Source of the DNA: Candidatus Roizmanbacteria bacterium
GTDB taxonomy: Bacteria > Patescibacteriota > Microgenomatia > UBA1406 > GWC2-37-13
Direction of reading: 5' to 3'
Assembly: GCA_026395475.1 (NCBI GenBank)
Contig: JAPLYQ010000142.1
Span: forward strand, 1 to 33,944
Length of the DNA stretch: 33,944 nt
Below the pieces are notes generated by a model. That model was not told the DNA's origin. It saw only the letters and a program-made list of their open reading frames with translations, and searched no databases. This document shows positions 7,971 through 16,700 of this stretch, one piece after another. The translations under genes were made by a program, and so were the position numbers. Every line of letters starts with the position of its first letter. Position 1 is the stretch's first letter.

Positions 7971-9311
7971 ATGTCAAATCCAACACCTATAACTGGGGTT
8001 AATATTTTACCAGGCCCTTCTGGCAATTCCTTTCAAACTCCTTATGGCCCACAGAAGCGAATTGAAGGCTATATTAAAGGTACGCAACAACGTAGACCTT
8101 TAGCTTTCAAACCTTTCTTCAGTGATGTTAATACAACTTGGGGCGATACAGTTAACATAGATATCGAAGCCAACAAACGTAACTTAATGGGTCAATACGT
8201 TGACCCTGATGTTGATGTATACCGTGTGCAATTACCTACAATGGGTACAAAAGAGTTTGCATTTGGCTATTCTAAAGAAGCAGTTGGTTCTCCTAACTAC
8301 AGTGAAATTTCACAACGTATGTTAGCTGAACAACCAGGAGCAGTTACTTTAGACTCTGCACGTTTCTCACGTGCTATTGCTGAAAATATGCAAACTCAGT
8401 TTTCATTAGCTTATGAGCGATTTGAAAACTTGTATGAGTTAGCTCGGGCAAATATCTTATTGTACGGTACTTGGAGTACAACTGCACAAGGTGCTAATAC
8501 AGGGCAACATCGTGCAGTTAACTGGTCTATTGATCGTGATGTTTTAGTTAACGGAAGTGCAAATAACCAAACTGCACGGGATGCTAATTATGACTCTGTA
8601 ATTGGTAAAAACGGTGATCGTATTCCTCAAGTGGATTTAACTACACTTTGGGCAAATACAACTAGTGCGGTTGGTGGTGGTGCAAGTTGGGATGGTTATG
8701 ATAACACTTCAGGCACTCCTTCAGCTATTAGTGGAGCTAACATTAAATCTGTAGTTTCTCCAGTTGCACAGTTAAATCGTATGTTAGAAATTGCTGCGTT
8801 TCGTGCTGGTACTGAAGCAATCTTTATGTCTGACGATGCCTATGCTTGGTTAGTTAAAGATGTAAATACTAACTTTTCAACTGCGGCAAACGCTTTGTAC
8901 ACAACTGTAAATGATCGCAGAATTGAGCTTGACATTATGCCTTATGTTAAACAAATTGAAGGTCTAGTATTTAGACGTATGTGGAACGCTGATGGCGTAC
9001 CTAATGTGCCTATCTATACTTACAATGGACAATACCACGACCGTATGACTGGACTTAAAGCGTCTTTCATGCCTAATGGTTATGTGTTACTTGTACCTCC
9101 TTCAAGTTACGGTTCAATTCGTTACGGTAAAATTCACCATATTAAAGCTCGATGGGCTGCACAACAGTTCTGGGTTAACATGTGGATGAACCAACGTACT
9201 GGTATTGAGCAATACGAGATTCATACTAACTTTGTGGTTTACCACACTGACCCAAACAGTATTATTGCTTGGAAAGTATGTAGTACAGCTCCAACTACTA
9301 TCTTCTATTAA
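7971..9311 (+). CDS. Major capsid protein, lambda gpE family
   Basis: 446 residues; lambda gpE has 341, so about 100 residues are extra. HK97-fold subunit of the icosahedral shell. gpE-type features include the N-terminal segment QRRPLAFKPFFSD, an aromatic-rich stretch NMQTQFSLAYERFENLYELA (about 140-160), and the C-terminal MTGLKASFMPNGYVLLVPPS and RTGIEQYEIHTNFVVYHTDPNS. The extra length seems to lie around 165-260 (Gly/Asn/Ser-rich, including AVGGGASWDGYDNTSG), probably a surface loop or inserted domain. It follows the decoration gene after 26 bases with an AGGA ribosome-binding site. A GC-rich hairpin follows it. Confidence 0.92.
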   Translation: MSNPTPITGVNILPGPSGNSFQTPYGPQKRIEGYIKGTQQRRPLAFKPFFSDVNTTWGDTVNIDIEANKRNLMGQYVDPDVDVYRVQLPTMGTKEFAFGYSKEAVGSPNYSEISQRMLAEQPGAVTLDSARFSRAIAENMQTQFSLAYERFENLYELARANILLYGTWSTTAQGANTGQHRAVNWSIDRDVLVNGSANNQTARDANYDSVIGKNGDRIPQVDLTTLWANTTSAVGGGASWDGYDNTSGTPSAISGANIKSVVSPVAQLNRMLEIAAFRAGTEAIFMSDDAYAWLVKDVNTNFSTAANALYTTVNDRRIELDIMPYVKQIEGLVFRRMWNADGVPNVPIYTYNGQYHDRMTGLKASFMPNGYVLLVPPSSYGSIRYGKIHHIKARWAAQQFWVNMWMNQRTGIEQYEIHTNFVVYHTDPNSIIAWKVCSTAPTTIFY

Positions 9312-9333
9312 TAGTAGCTGGTAAGTTAAATAT

Positions 9334-9355
9334 TCCCCGATGTAAAAGTCGGGGA
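9334..9355 (+). terminator. Hairpin after the capsid gene (terminator-like or processing site)
   Basis: TCCCCGA (9334-9340) pairs perfectly with TCGGGGA (9349-9355) around an 8-base loop. It is GC-rich in an AT-rich region and sits in the 57-base gap between capsid and gpZ genes. Only GTTTA follows, so the U-tract is weak. It may be an attenuating terminator or a stem that protects capsid mRNA. The AAGGAG site for the next gene starts at 9360, just outside the stem. Confidence 0.5.
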
Positions 9356-9368
9356 GTTTAAGGAGAGT

Positions 9369-10055
9369 ATGAGTAATTTTAAAATTGATACTTCAGAGTT
9401 AGAAACATTAGCTTCTTGGTTTGCAAGAGATACTAATGCAGCTAAGTATGCTCCAGATATTATAAGTTCAATTTCAAAATTTCAAAATACACTTGAAAGC
9501 AGAGTTGCAGACGTATTCACTGCTAAAGTTAAACTTAGTTCAGTTAAAATAGGTGGAAACTCAGTTATAGGTGGGAAGGGTATTAACTCTTTAAACTTTA
9601 CACTTGAGTATAAGAATAAGCCTCTTAGGTTAGATCAGTTTAAGTTTAATACAGTTACTAGTAGTGCGCTTTCCACAGCACCTCTTAGGATACCTTCTGC
9701 TGACCCGTTAGGTTTTGTAAAGTGGACACAAGGACATTACAGTAAACAAGTTAATGTTGAAGTTGTACGCGGACGTGTAAATAATGGAAAGTATAAAAAC
9801 CAAAGTCAACCTGCTTTTAGGGTTAAAAATGGTAATAGTATCCGCTTAAGAGCTAGGAAAACTGAAAATACATGGAATACTTACCCAACTAAAGGTACTT
9901 TAGGAGATAGAGCTAACACTACACTTGCTCTTTTTGGGCCTCCCCTCGCTATACAAGCAAACACAGTATTTGATAAAGATAAAACGGTAATAAAAGCATG
10001 GGCTAAAATGCAAGATGAAATTGCAACCACACTAACTAAAAGTTACTTAACATGA
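9369..10055 (+). CDS. Minor tail protein Z-like (tail completion)
   Basis: 228 residues (lambda gpZ 192). The pattern fits the prophage minor tail protein Z family: an N-terminal helical region (LETLASWFARDTNAAKYAPD), a central SLNFTLEYKNKPLRLDQFKF strand block, and a basic segment RVKNGNSIRLRARKT followed by LFGPPLAIQANTVFD near the C-terminus. gpZ acts at the head-proximal end of the tail. It has a strong AAGGAG ribosome-binding site and overlaps the next gene by four bases (ATGA). Position directly after the capsid gene agrees, although lambda FI and FII lie between. Confidence 0.7.
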   Translation: MSNFKIDTSELETLASWFARDTNAAKYAPDIISSISKFQNTLESRVADVFTAKVKLSSVKIGGNSVIGGKGINSLNFTLEYKNKPLRLDQFKFNTVTSSALSTAPLRIPSADPLGFVKWTQGHYSKQVNVEVVRGRVNNGKYKNQSQPAFRVKNGNSIRLRARKTENTWNTYPTKGTLGDRANTTLALFGPPLAIQANTVFDKDKTVIKAWAKMQDEIATTLTKSYLT

Positions 10056-10432
10056 GTTTTTTTGAATCTGATACAGAAATACAAAAAGATTTACAAACTA
10101 TAGGAGTTGAGATAGATTTCTCTACTTACAGTATAGATTTCTATTGTGTAGATGCTTATTTTCCATTTAATTCAATTAAAGCTATTCCTGGTTTCAGTAC
10201 AGTACGTCTGCAAGATGTAAGTTCTTTTCGCTCTGTAATAGAAGAACAAGATTTTAACTTCTATGCAAGTATGCGAGATATAATTACCCATAAGTTAGCT
10301 GCTGATCTAATGTTCCGTATGACAGATACTATTAATAATTATTACTTCTTAATTATGCAGAAACCTGTACCTTCGATGGATGGTTGGGCAAGAATAGCTT
10401 GCAATTTAGTTAAAATTGAGGTATTATTATGA
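10052..10432 (+). CDS. Neck protein candidate (possible head-tail connector, FII-like role)
   Basis: 126 residues. The start overlaps gpZ as ATGA and the end overlaps the next gene by four bases, so it belongs to the neck operon. The N-terminus (FESDTEIQKDLQTIGVEI) and the C-terminal strand pattern (YYFLIMQKPVPSMDGWARIACNLVKI) resemble small beta-barrel connector proteins that join head and tail. I do not recognise a specific family. No head-tail connector of the lambda FII type is seen elsewhere in the window, so this gene is the best candidate for that role. Confidence 0.4.
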   Translation: MSFFESDTEIQKDLQTIGVEIDFSTYSIDFYCVDAYFPFNSIKAIPGFSTVRLQDVSSFRSVIEEQDFNFYASMRDIITHKLAADLMFRMTDTINNYYFLIMQKPVPSMDGWARIACNLVKIEVLL

Positions 10433-10857
10433 TAGATACTGATGGACTTATTCAACTTATTATTAATGGAACTTCTCTAACTGCAAATCAAGTAGTTAGG
10501 GCAAAGGAAACAGAAGATAACCTACAAAATCAAGCCGAGATACCAATGGTTTATGTTGGGTTTGCTACAATAGATTCTATCTATCCTGAAAAACCTCTAG
10601 CTACTAGTATGTTTAATGTGCATGGAGAAGATTTAACCCAAAGTTTTGACATAACAATGGTTTGTAAGGAAACTGCTCTTGTAAATCTTTGGACTTCTGT
10701 TTACAGCAGTTTAATTGGACAAAATCCAAGTGCAGATGAACGTCCACGTACAGGATTAACTTATGTACAAGGCGGAAAAGTAGCTATAACTAATGGGAAG
10801 ATATGGCACATGGATAGGTGGAGAATAGGATTTCCAACTTTATTTTGTAAATTTTAA
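10429..10857 (+). CDS. Tail terminator candidate, gpU-like
   Basis: 142 residues, similar in length to lambda gpU (131). It sits directly upstream of the tail tube region, as U does before V. The sequence is an alpha/beta mix: N-terminal helix (GLIQLIINGTSLTANQVVRA), central strands with EIPMVYVGF and QSFDITMVCKETA, a helix VNLWTSVYSSLIG, and a final WHMDRWRIGFPTLF strand. Tail terminators cap the tube and bind the connector. The assignment rests on size, order and secondary-structure pattern, not on clear similarity. Confidence 0.5.
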   Translation: MIDTDGLIQLIINGTSLTANQVVRAKETEDNLQNQAEIPMVYVGFATIDSIYPEKPLATSMFNVHGEDLTQSFDITMVCKETALVNLWTSVYSSLIGQNPSADERPRTGLTYVQGGKVAITNGKIWHMDRWRIGFPTLFCKF

Positions 10858-10869
10858 CTGGAGAACATA

Positions 10870-11016
10870 ATGGCGATTGTAGTTATAGAAAATAACATAG
10901 CTACTGTTTATGATAGAGCTTCTGAGGCAGAAGCTCTTGATTTAACAGATAGTGAATTTGTAGTTGAGCCAATTAGCGAAGTAGAACTTCCTAATGAAGC
11001 TATTATAGGAGACTAA
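10870..11016 (+). CDS. Small acidic 48-residue protein, unknown
   Basis: ATG at 10870 and TAA at 11014-11016. A CTGGAG ribosome-binding site lies six to seven bases upstream, starting within the previous gene's stop region. The protein begins MAIVVIENNIATVYDRA and continues with an acidic stretch SEAEALDLTDSEFVVEPISE; it has no Cys and is strongly negative. It fills exactly the gap between the gpU-like and tail tube genes, whose ATG begins one base after its stop. Similar short acidic genes are known beside phage tube genes, but no function can be assigned. Confidence 0.65.
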   Translation: MAIVVIENNIATVYDRASEAEALDLTDSEFVVEPISEVELPNEAIIGD

Positions 11017-11017
11017 T

Positions 11018-12772
11018 ATGCCACAGCCTTTTACTAAGTTTCATGAAAAGAATCAGATTGTTTACTTTGGACAACAAGCAGTTTTAGGTGTTCCTGTTAC
11101 AGATGCTTCTTTTGCTGAGATAGCTATTGCAGGTACACTTGCAGGAACTACAGGAAATACTTACGTGTTAACTTTTGGGACTACTAATACTGTAGTTGCC
11201 ACTTGTACGTTAACAGGGACTAATTTACCTGTAATAACGGCTGCAAATATTATCACAGCTTTAACGCAGTATATTTTAACAGGGGTAACTAACTATGTAG
11301 CAGGCATTGTTATCTCTGCTACTGGAACTGGAGCTTCCAAGTACCAATTCACATCTTTATCTACAAGCTCCAATGTATTAGGTATTCGTGATTTGACTGG
11401 TGCAGCAATCTCTACTACCCAAGCAGGATTAGTTGTTGCTACAGGTGTTGCTACAGGTATGACTTTATCAGGCTATACTTCAGGAGCTTTAACTCCAAAT
11501 GGTTCTCTTGCGCTTACAAGCATTGAAGGTTCTCCAACTAGAGATACACAAGCAATTACGTATATCGCTGGTGCTTTAGAAAGACGAGAGTACACTTTCC
11601 AAAAAGACGTATATATTGAACTAACCTGTGAAACTCCAATGCAAGTAATTGGGGCAAATACAATTACCAGCATTGCAACGGCTTTAACAAGTACTCATGG
11701 TATTGGTACTAGTACAGCTTTAGGTACTTTTGGTATCTTTGAAGCTTGTGGTGGCTACATAACTATCTACACAAGTGCTGTTGGTTCTATTTATCCTAAT
11801 GGTTTTATCCAAGTAGATAATACGCAACAAAGTACAACTTATTTAACAGGGGATTATCATATTTCTTCTGTAGATGATACTACTTATGATAAACTTTGGA
11901 AGTTTTATGACTTACAAGGTATGTTTGATGTAAGTGCAAGCATAGGGGATATGCCTAGCTTTAAGTTTGACTTTAAAGGAAACGTAAGCAATCCTATTAA
12001 TACTAAAGTACCTGCAATGACTCCTAACTGGGGACAGCAATACTTGAGTGTTGCTCCACCGATTCTTCCTGCAACTTTGAATTTAGCACAATTAGTACCT
12101 TTAGCTGACACTTATAACGCAGCTACGCTGTTTGCGGCTGTAACTTATACTTTACCTACAGATGCTTCTGGCTCCTCTGGAGCTAGTAATATGCTTACAA
12201 TTACTCTAAATAGTGGTACTCATGGAGTTACTCCAGGCGATATCCGTATGGTTGCTATTGGTGTGGCGGGTTCTGGTGCAGTTGCAGAAGCAGGTGTAAA
12301 TGCTAGCATTTACAATAATACTTTTGTAGCTACAGCTATTAGTACAACTGCTTTAGTTGTTAGCTTACCAAGTATACCTTCAGCTATACCAACTACAGCT
12401 AGTGTTGCCGTAGGTGCTACAGCAGCAATTCCATTTAACTTTGGTACATTATCAGCTCCTAATTTCTTGGGCTTTGACTACACTAGATACTTAACTGGAA
12501 ATTTAATTGGTTTTTCTAAGAAAGCAACTCCAGGTGATGTTACAATTTCAGTATTGCAAGATCAAGCTGGTACAACTAACTGGGATCCAGATCGTTCAGT
12601 AACTAACTTCTACGGAGCGCAAATTCGCTGGGGAACTGGAAACAACAATTATATTACTTTAATGTGGAACGCATTGCAAGTTTCTAATGTTAAAAAAGCA
12701 ACTATTGGAGAGTTTTCTGCTAGAGAAGTTACACTACGTAACACAGGTAAAAGTTTTATTATTTATTCTTAA
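11018..12772 (+). CDS. Major tail tube protein, gpV role, with inserted surface domains
   Basis: 584 residues against 246 in lambda gpV. Position before gpG/gpGT and the tape measure defines the role. The core is recognisable in segments: the N-terminus FTKFHEKNQIVYFGQQAVLG, then SLALTSIEGSPTRDTQ, a central part with PSFKFDFKGNVSNP (typical tube protein beta-hairpin), and the C-terminus ITLMWNALQVSNVKKATIGEFSARE split over two strands. Two insert-like stretches interrupt it: residues about 27-150 (Thr/Gly-rich, with TAANIITAL) and about 391-455 (MLTITLNSGTHGVTPGD followed by YNNTFVATAI). These probably project from the tail surface. A terminator-like hairpin follows immediately. Confidence 0.8.
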   Translation: MPQPFTKFHEKNQIVYFGQQAVLGVPVTDASFAEIAIAGTLAGTTGNTYVLTFGTTNTVVATCTLTGTNLPVITAANIITALTQYILTGVTNYVAGIVISATGTGASKYQFTSLSTSSNVLGIRDLTGAAISTTQAGLVVATGVATGMTLSGYTSGALTPNGSLALTSIEGSPTRDTQAITYIAGALERREYTFQKDVYIELTCETPMQVIGANTITSIATALTSTHGIGTSTALGTFGIFEACGGYITIYTSAVGSIYPNGFIQVDNTQQSTTYLTGDYHISSVDDTTYDKLWKFYDLQGMFDVSASIGDMPSFKFDFKGNVSNPINTKVPAMTPNWGQQYLSVAPPILPATLNLAQLVPLADTYNAATLFAAVTYTLPTDASGSSGASNMLTITLNSGTHGVTPGDIRMVAIGVAGSGAVAEAGVNASIYNNTFVATAISTTALVVSLPSIPSAIPTTASVAVGATAAIPFNFGTLSAPNFLGFDYTRYLTGNLIGFSKKATPGDVTISVLQDQAGTTNWDPDRSVTNFYGAQIRWGTGNNNYITLMWNALQVSNVKKATIGEFSAREVTLRNTGKSFIIYS

Positions 12773-12777
12773 CACTT

Positions 12778-12806
12778 ATGGGCTGGAAACGGCCCATTTC
12801 TTTAAC
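12778..12806 (+). terminator. Intrinsic-terminator-like hairpin after the tail tube gene
   Basis: ATGGGC (12778-12783) pairs with GCCCAT (12792-12797), extended inward by a T-G wobble, and is followed by TTCTTTAA. It begins five bases after the tube gene stop. Partial termination here would give high tube expression and lower chaperone and tape measure expression. The ATG at 12778 forms the outer end of the stem, which argues against its use as a start codon. Confidence 0.6.
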
Positions 12807-12825
12807 GCCACTCGAGGACAAGACT

Positions 12826-13392
12826 ATGGCAACTTTACTACAAATTAAAAGCCAAAAAGCATTTACTGAAACAAATATCACAGTTCCTAATGTTAAAACT
12901 CCTTTAACTTTAGGTTGTAAATTATATTCAAATACAGAATTAACTAAACTTCGTATTGATTATTTTGCGCTTCATGAAGATGATAAGCAAAATCGTTTAC
13001 AGGCACAGTTAGATAATTTATTTGAAACTGGAGATAAAACTTCAGACCAATTCTATACAGAAAAAGCTAGTTTAACTAAAGCTTTAGCTGAGTGCGTACT
13101 AGAGAAAGAAAAACGAGTTGCTTCTTGGTACAAACAACAAGTTACACATTTATTAAATGCAACTGTTCAGTATACAGACGATGATGGCAAGATAATTGAC
13201 ATTACTGTAGCTGATACTAGAACGGCACAACCTGTTGAATCCCTTTGGGCAGATTCGGAGGAATGTCTAGTCGTCCTCCTAGGCTTATACTTCGACTTTC
13301 CTGGTCTTGGGGATTCACTTATTAATACAATAAGTGAACAAGTATTTCGTTTAAGTAAAGAAACAAGCCCAACTGCCAAAACAAAAAACTAA
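12826..13392 (+). CDS. Tail assembly chaperone, gpG role
   Basis: 188 residues from ATG 12826, chosen because GAGGA (12814-12818) lies seven bases upstream; an in-frame ATG at 12778 is inside a terminator-like stem and has no ribosome-binding site. gpG-type proteins, with their frameshifted extension, coat the tape measure and recruit tube subunits. The sequence starts MATLLQIKSQKAFTETNI and is largely helical, with VEKEKRVASWYKQQ-like charged helices and an IRLSKE-rich end (FRLSKETSPTAKTKN). The reading frame ends at TAA 13390-13392, directly after a slippery heptamer. Sequence similarity to lambda gpG is not obvious; order and frameshift support the call. Confidence 0.8.
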   Translation: MATLLQIKSQKAFTETNITVPNVKTPLTLGCKLYSNTELTKLRIDYFALHEDDKQNRLQAQLDNLFETGDKTSDQFYTEKASLTKALAECVLEKEKRVASWYKQQVTHLLNATVQYTDDDGKIIDITVADTRTAQPVESLWADSEECLVVLLGLYFDFPGLGDSLINTISEQVFRLSKETSPTAKTKN

Positions 13393-13766
13393 TAGAAGCT
13401 GGTGAAACTCTAGGAAAGGCTATCGTTTTAGTTGCTGGTACAGAAGAAACGAGAGAAAAACGTAAAGTTGAGGATGAATACTTTACAGCCTTTCCTCACT
13501 TAGCTAATGGTAGAGATAAGATACAAAAGCAGGAAGAAGATACAACTTTTGTTATTCACCTTTGGGAAGAGCATGTTGAAATTTACTCTATGTTTGACTT
13601 ACTGCGCGATTATATAGTTGATTATAGATTGGATACACTCTTACTAGTTGAACTTGTAAAAGAAAAACAATTATCTTTAACACAGACTTTAAACGATATA
13701 CCCTACATACTTACAGGCTATTTTAATATAGTATACCCAAAAGCTACTGGAGGCAGTAATGGCTAA
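12826..13766 (+). CDS. Tail assembly chaperone fusion, gpGT role, by -1 frameshift
   Basis: The first 188 codons are read as gpG; after the slip at 13383-13389, reading continues CTA ATA GAA for 125 codons, giving about 313 residues (lambda gpGT is of similar size). The extension begins LIEAGETLGKAIVLVAG and includes an acidic helical region (FVIHLWEEHVEIYSMFDLL) and ends YPKATGGSNG. Its stop overlaps the tape measure start (ATGGCTAA). In lambda the T extension contacts the tube protein while G coats the tape measure. The extension explains the otherwise unassigned 366 bases between gpG and the tape measure. Confidence 0.88.
13383..13389 (+). promoter_or_regulatory. Programmed -1 ribosomal frameshift site (A AAA AAC)
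   Basis: In the gpG frame the codons are ACA AAA AAC TAA, so the heptamer A AAA AAC occupies 13383-13389 exactly in the X XXY YYZ phase, just before the stop. A slip of -1 enters a frame open from 13389 to the TAA at 13764-13766 that has no start codon of its own near its beginning. No clear downstream pseudoknot was recognised by eye. Confidence 0.9.
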
Positions 13767-16700
13767 CAAGAATTTAGTTATTAAAATTGATGTTGATGGT
13801 AACGGAGTTACTTCAGCCTTCAAAGTAATGCAAGAAGAAGCGGGTAAAGTTAAAAAAGCAGTAGAAACAATAGGTTCAACTCAAGCTATAGAACTATTAA
13901 AGAAAAGCATTAATTCTATAGCTCCTGCCTTACAACAACAAAATAAATACTTACAAGAATTTCAAGCTAAACTTGACAAGTTAAATGCAAGTACTATGCC
14001 TGAAATTCTTAAACCTTCTTCAGCCGCTAGAAGTGCATCAGCTTATGATAAGAAGTTATCCCCTTTACTAGGACAAATTCAAGAAGCTATTGCACAACTA
14101 AATCTTTTAGATAGAAAACTTGCTAACACTATAGGGCTTAAGTTAGGTAAAGATTTTACAGGTGGAGCTAATCTTAAGCAAACTTTAATTACACAAAATG
14201 CTGGGAGTGCTTCTGGAGAACAAGCAGATGCTTGGATAGCTGCTGCTAAGAAACAGCAAGAAGACCGTTTGAAAGAGATAAGTCTTTTAAACAGAACTTT
14301 AGGTAATGCTGAAACTAAAGGCTTAGAAGAATGGAATAAGCAAAGTGTCCTTAGAGATGAAAATTTTGCTAAAAACTTACAAAAGTTTGAAGCAGAACAA
14401 ATAGCTAAACGCGCTAAACAACAACAAGAACTTGCAGCTTTTCACCAGCAAGCAAACGCTAATATAGTTGCAACTGGCATAGACCCAGCAGGATTACAAC
14501 ATCGACAAAGACAGTCTGATATTGAGGAAGCTTTTAGGCGTGCAGATGAACGTAATGCTCAAGTTGAACGTAGGCTTCAAGCTCAATCAGAAGCTAGACA
14601 AAATCGTATAATTTCTGCAAGAACTGCTCTACAAGGTACAGGACAAGATACACAACAAATTCAACTTGAAGTTGCAAGGGACAATGCAATTCGTATTGAT
14701 GGAGAGCGTAGTTATCGTGCAAGACGCGCAGAATATGCCCTACAGTCCTTCAATGCTGAGCGAAGATTAGAAGAACAACTTGCATCTATACGCACTCAAG
14801 CTGCAAGTGGAACTTTACGCGCACCACAAGCTACAACACAAAGAAATGCCGCAATGGCTTCTTATAGAGAAGCACTTGGAAATCTTCCAGATTTAAATGA
14901 ACCAATACGTCAACATCAAAGTTTATTCTTACGTGTAGGTGCGTTAACGGCTGCCTACCGTATATTAAATACAGCTATTAGCACAGTTACTTCGGGTATC
15001 ACGAGTATACCTAAAGTTGGTATTGAGCTTGATGCAGCTAGAGCAAGTTTAGAAGCTACTATGGGAAGTGTAGCTGGAGCTGAAAGTGCTTTAAAAGCTT
15101 TAAATGCCGAAGCTAATAGAACTGGCATTAACATAAGTACCCTCAGACAAAACTTTGCAGGTTTTCAAGCCTCTACAAGTTTAGCTGGAGCTTCACTTGA
15201 GTCAACTTGGGGTATGTTTACTAACTTAAATACAGTTATAACAGGATTACATCTTACAGCCGATAAAGCTAATGGTGTTTTCTTAGCTATGGCACAGATA
15301 TTTAACAAAGGCCGTGTTCAAAGTGAGGAGTTAGTTAAACAATTAGGTAACTTATTACCAGGTGCGTTTGCAAGTTTTGCTGCAAGTATGGATATACTTC
15401 CTTCTGAGCTATCCAGACGTATGAAAGCTGGTATGGTAATGGCAAATGATGTAGGTAAAAATGGTAAAACCGTTATGGAAAATTTCATACAGTTTTACAC
15501 TACTAAATTTGCTCCTGCGTTTGCGGTAGCTTCTCAAGGTGTAAATGCTAACTTTGAACGTATGGATACAAGCTTTACGCATTTAGGCGAAGCTATTTAT
15601 GCAAGGATGCAACCTAGTTTACTTTCTGTAATTAAAACTATAACTTCTGTTACTGATTCTATCACGGGGTTAGTTAATGGAACAAACCAAATGAGTGATG
15701 CGATGTCGGCTACACTTGCGGCTGCTTCTGTTGTCGCAACTACAGGTTTGGTTGGATTAGCTTTACAAATAGGTTCTACTACAGTTGTTGCTAAAGGGTT
15801 ACAAGTCGTACTTAGTTCTTTTAGTCCCTTAGCAGCAGGTATAACTTTGGTAGCTACTGCATTTGGTCTTATAGCTACTAAAGCTATGGAAGCTAGTAAA
15901 AATGTAAGTGCAGTTGGAGCTGCATATGAAGCGCAAAAAGCAGCCGAAGATAAGATACGTGCTGAAGCAGAAGCTAGGAAGACTCCTACAACTTTAGACG
16001 TTGCTTTGGAGAACGACCCTGCATACGCAACTTACAACAAGCAACTAAACGACCTTAAAAAACAACGAAACAACTCTACAGAAAAAGTTAAAAGTTATTC
16101 TCAAAGTAATCCTTTACTTGAGTCTGCTAAATTACTTCCTGAATTTTTACTAAATAGAGCTGAGAATGTATCAAATAAATTTGGAGAACCTGCTGCCAAC
16201 TTTATTACAGGAATTGGTAATTTAACTATACCTTCCATGAAACAAAAGCATCTAAAAGAACTTGCTGATAATGATAAAGACTTAGAAGTTAAAATAACAG
16301 CCGACCGTGATAAAGCGGCAAAGAGAGTTGCAGAAGAATTTGCAGAAACTGAAAAAGAACGTAAAAAAACTTTAGATACGCAACAACAAGCTGCTTTAGA
16401 TGAAGCAAACTTAATCTTAAAAAAGACAGAAGTATTAGAAGCTCCTCCTAAAAGTGCTGAAGAAGCTAGACTAAAAGCTATTGCAAAATATGCTAAAGAT
16501 TGGAAAGATGAACTTAAAGCGGCTAAAGAAAAAGTAGCTTTACATAAGGAATTTGAAGCACGTAAAGCTAAGGCTACGGCAGAAGGGATTCCTTTTGGAG
16601 AAAAATGGAATGAACTTCCTGAAACACACCAAGCTAATCTACAAACAATAGCTAATATTGAGCAAGGTAGACAACCTTTTATTGATTCTAAAGTTAAGGA

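Noticed and set aside
12778..12825. ATG at 12778 as start of gpG
   Set aside because: It lies in the stem of a terminator-like hairpin and lacks a ribosome-binding site; ATG 12826 has GAGGA at good spacing.
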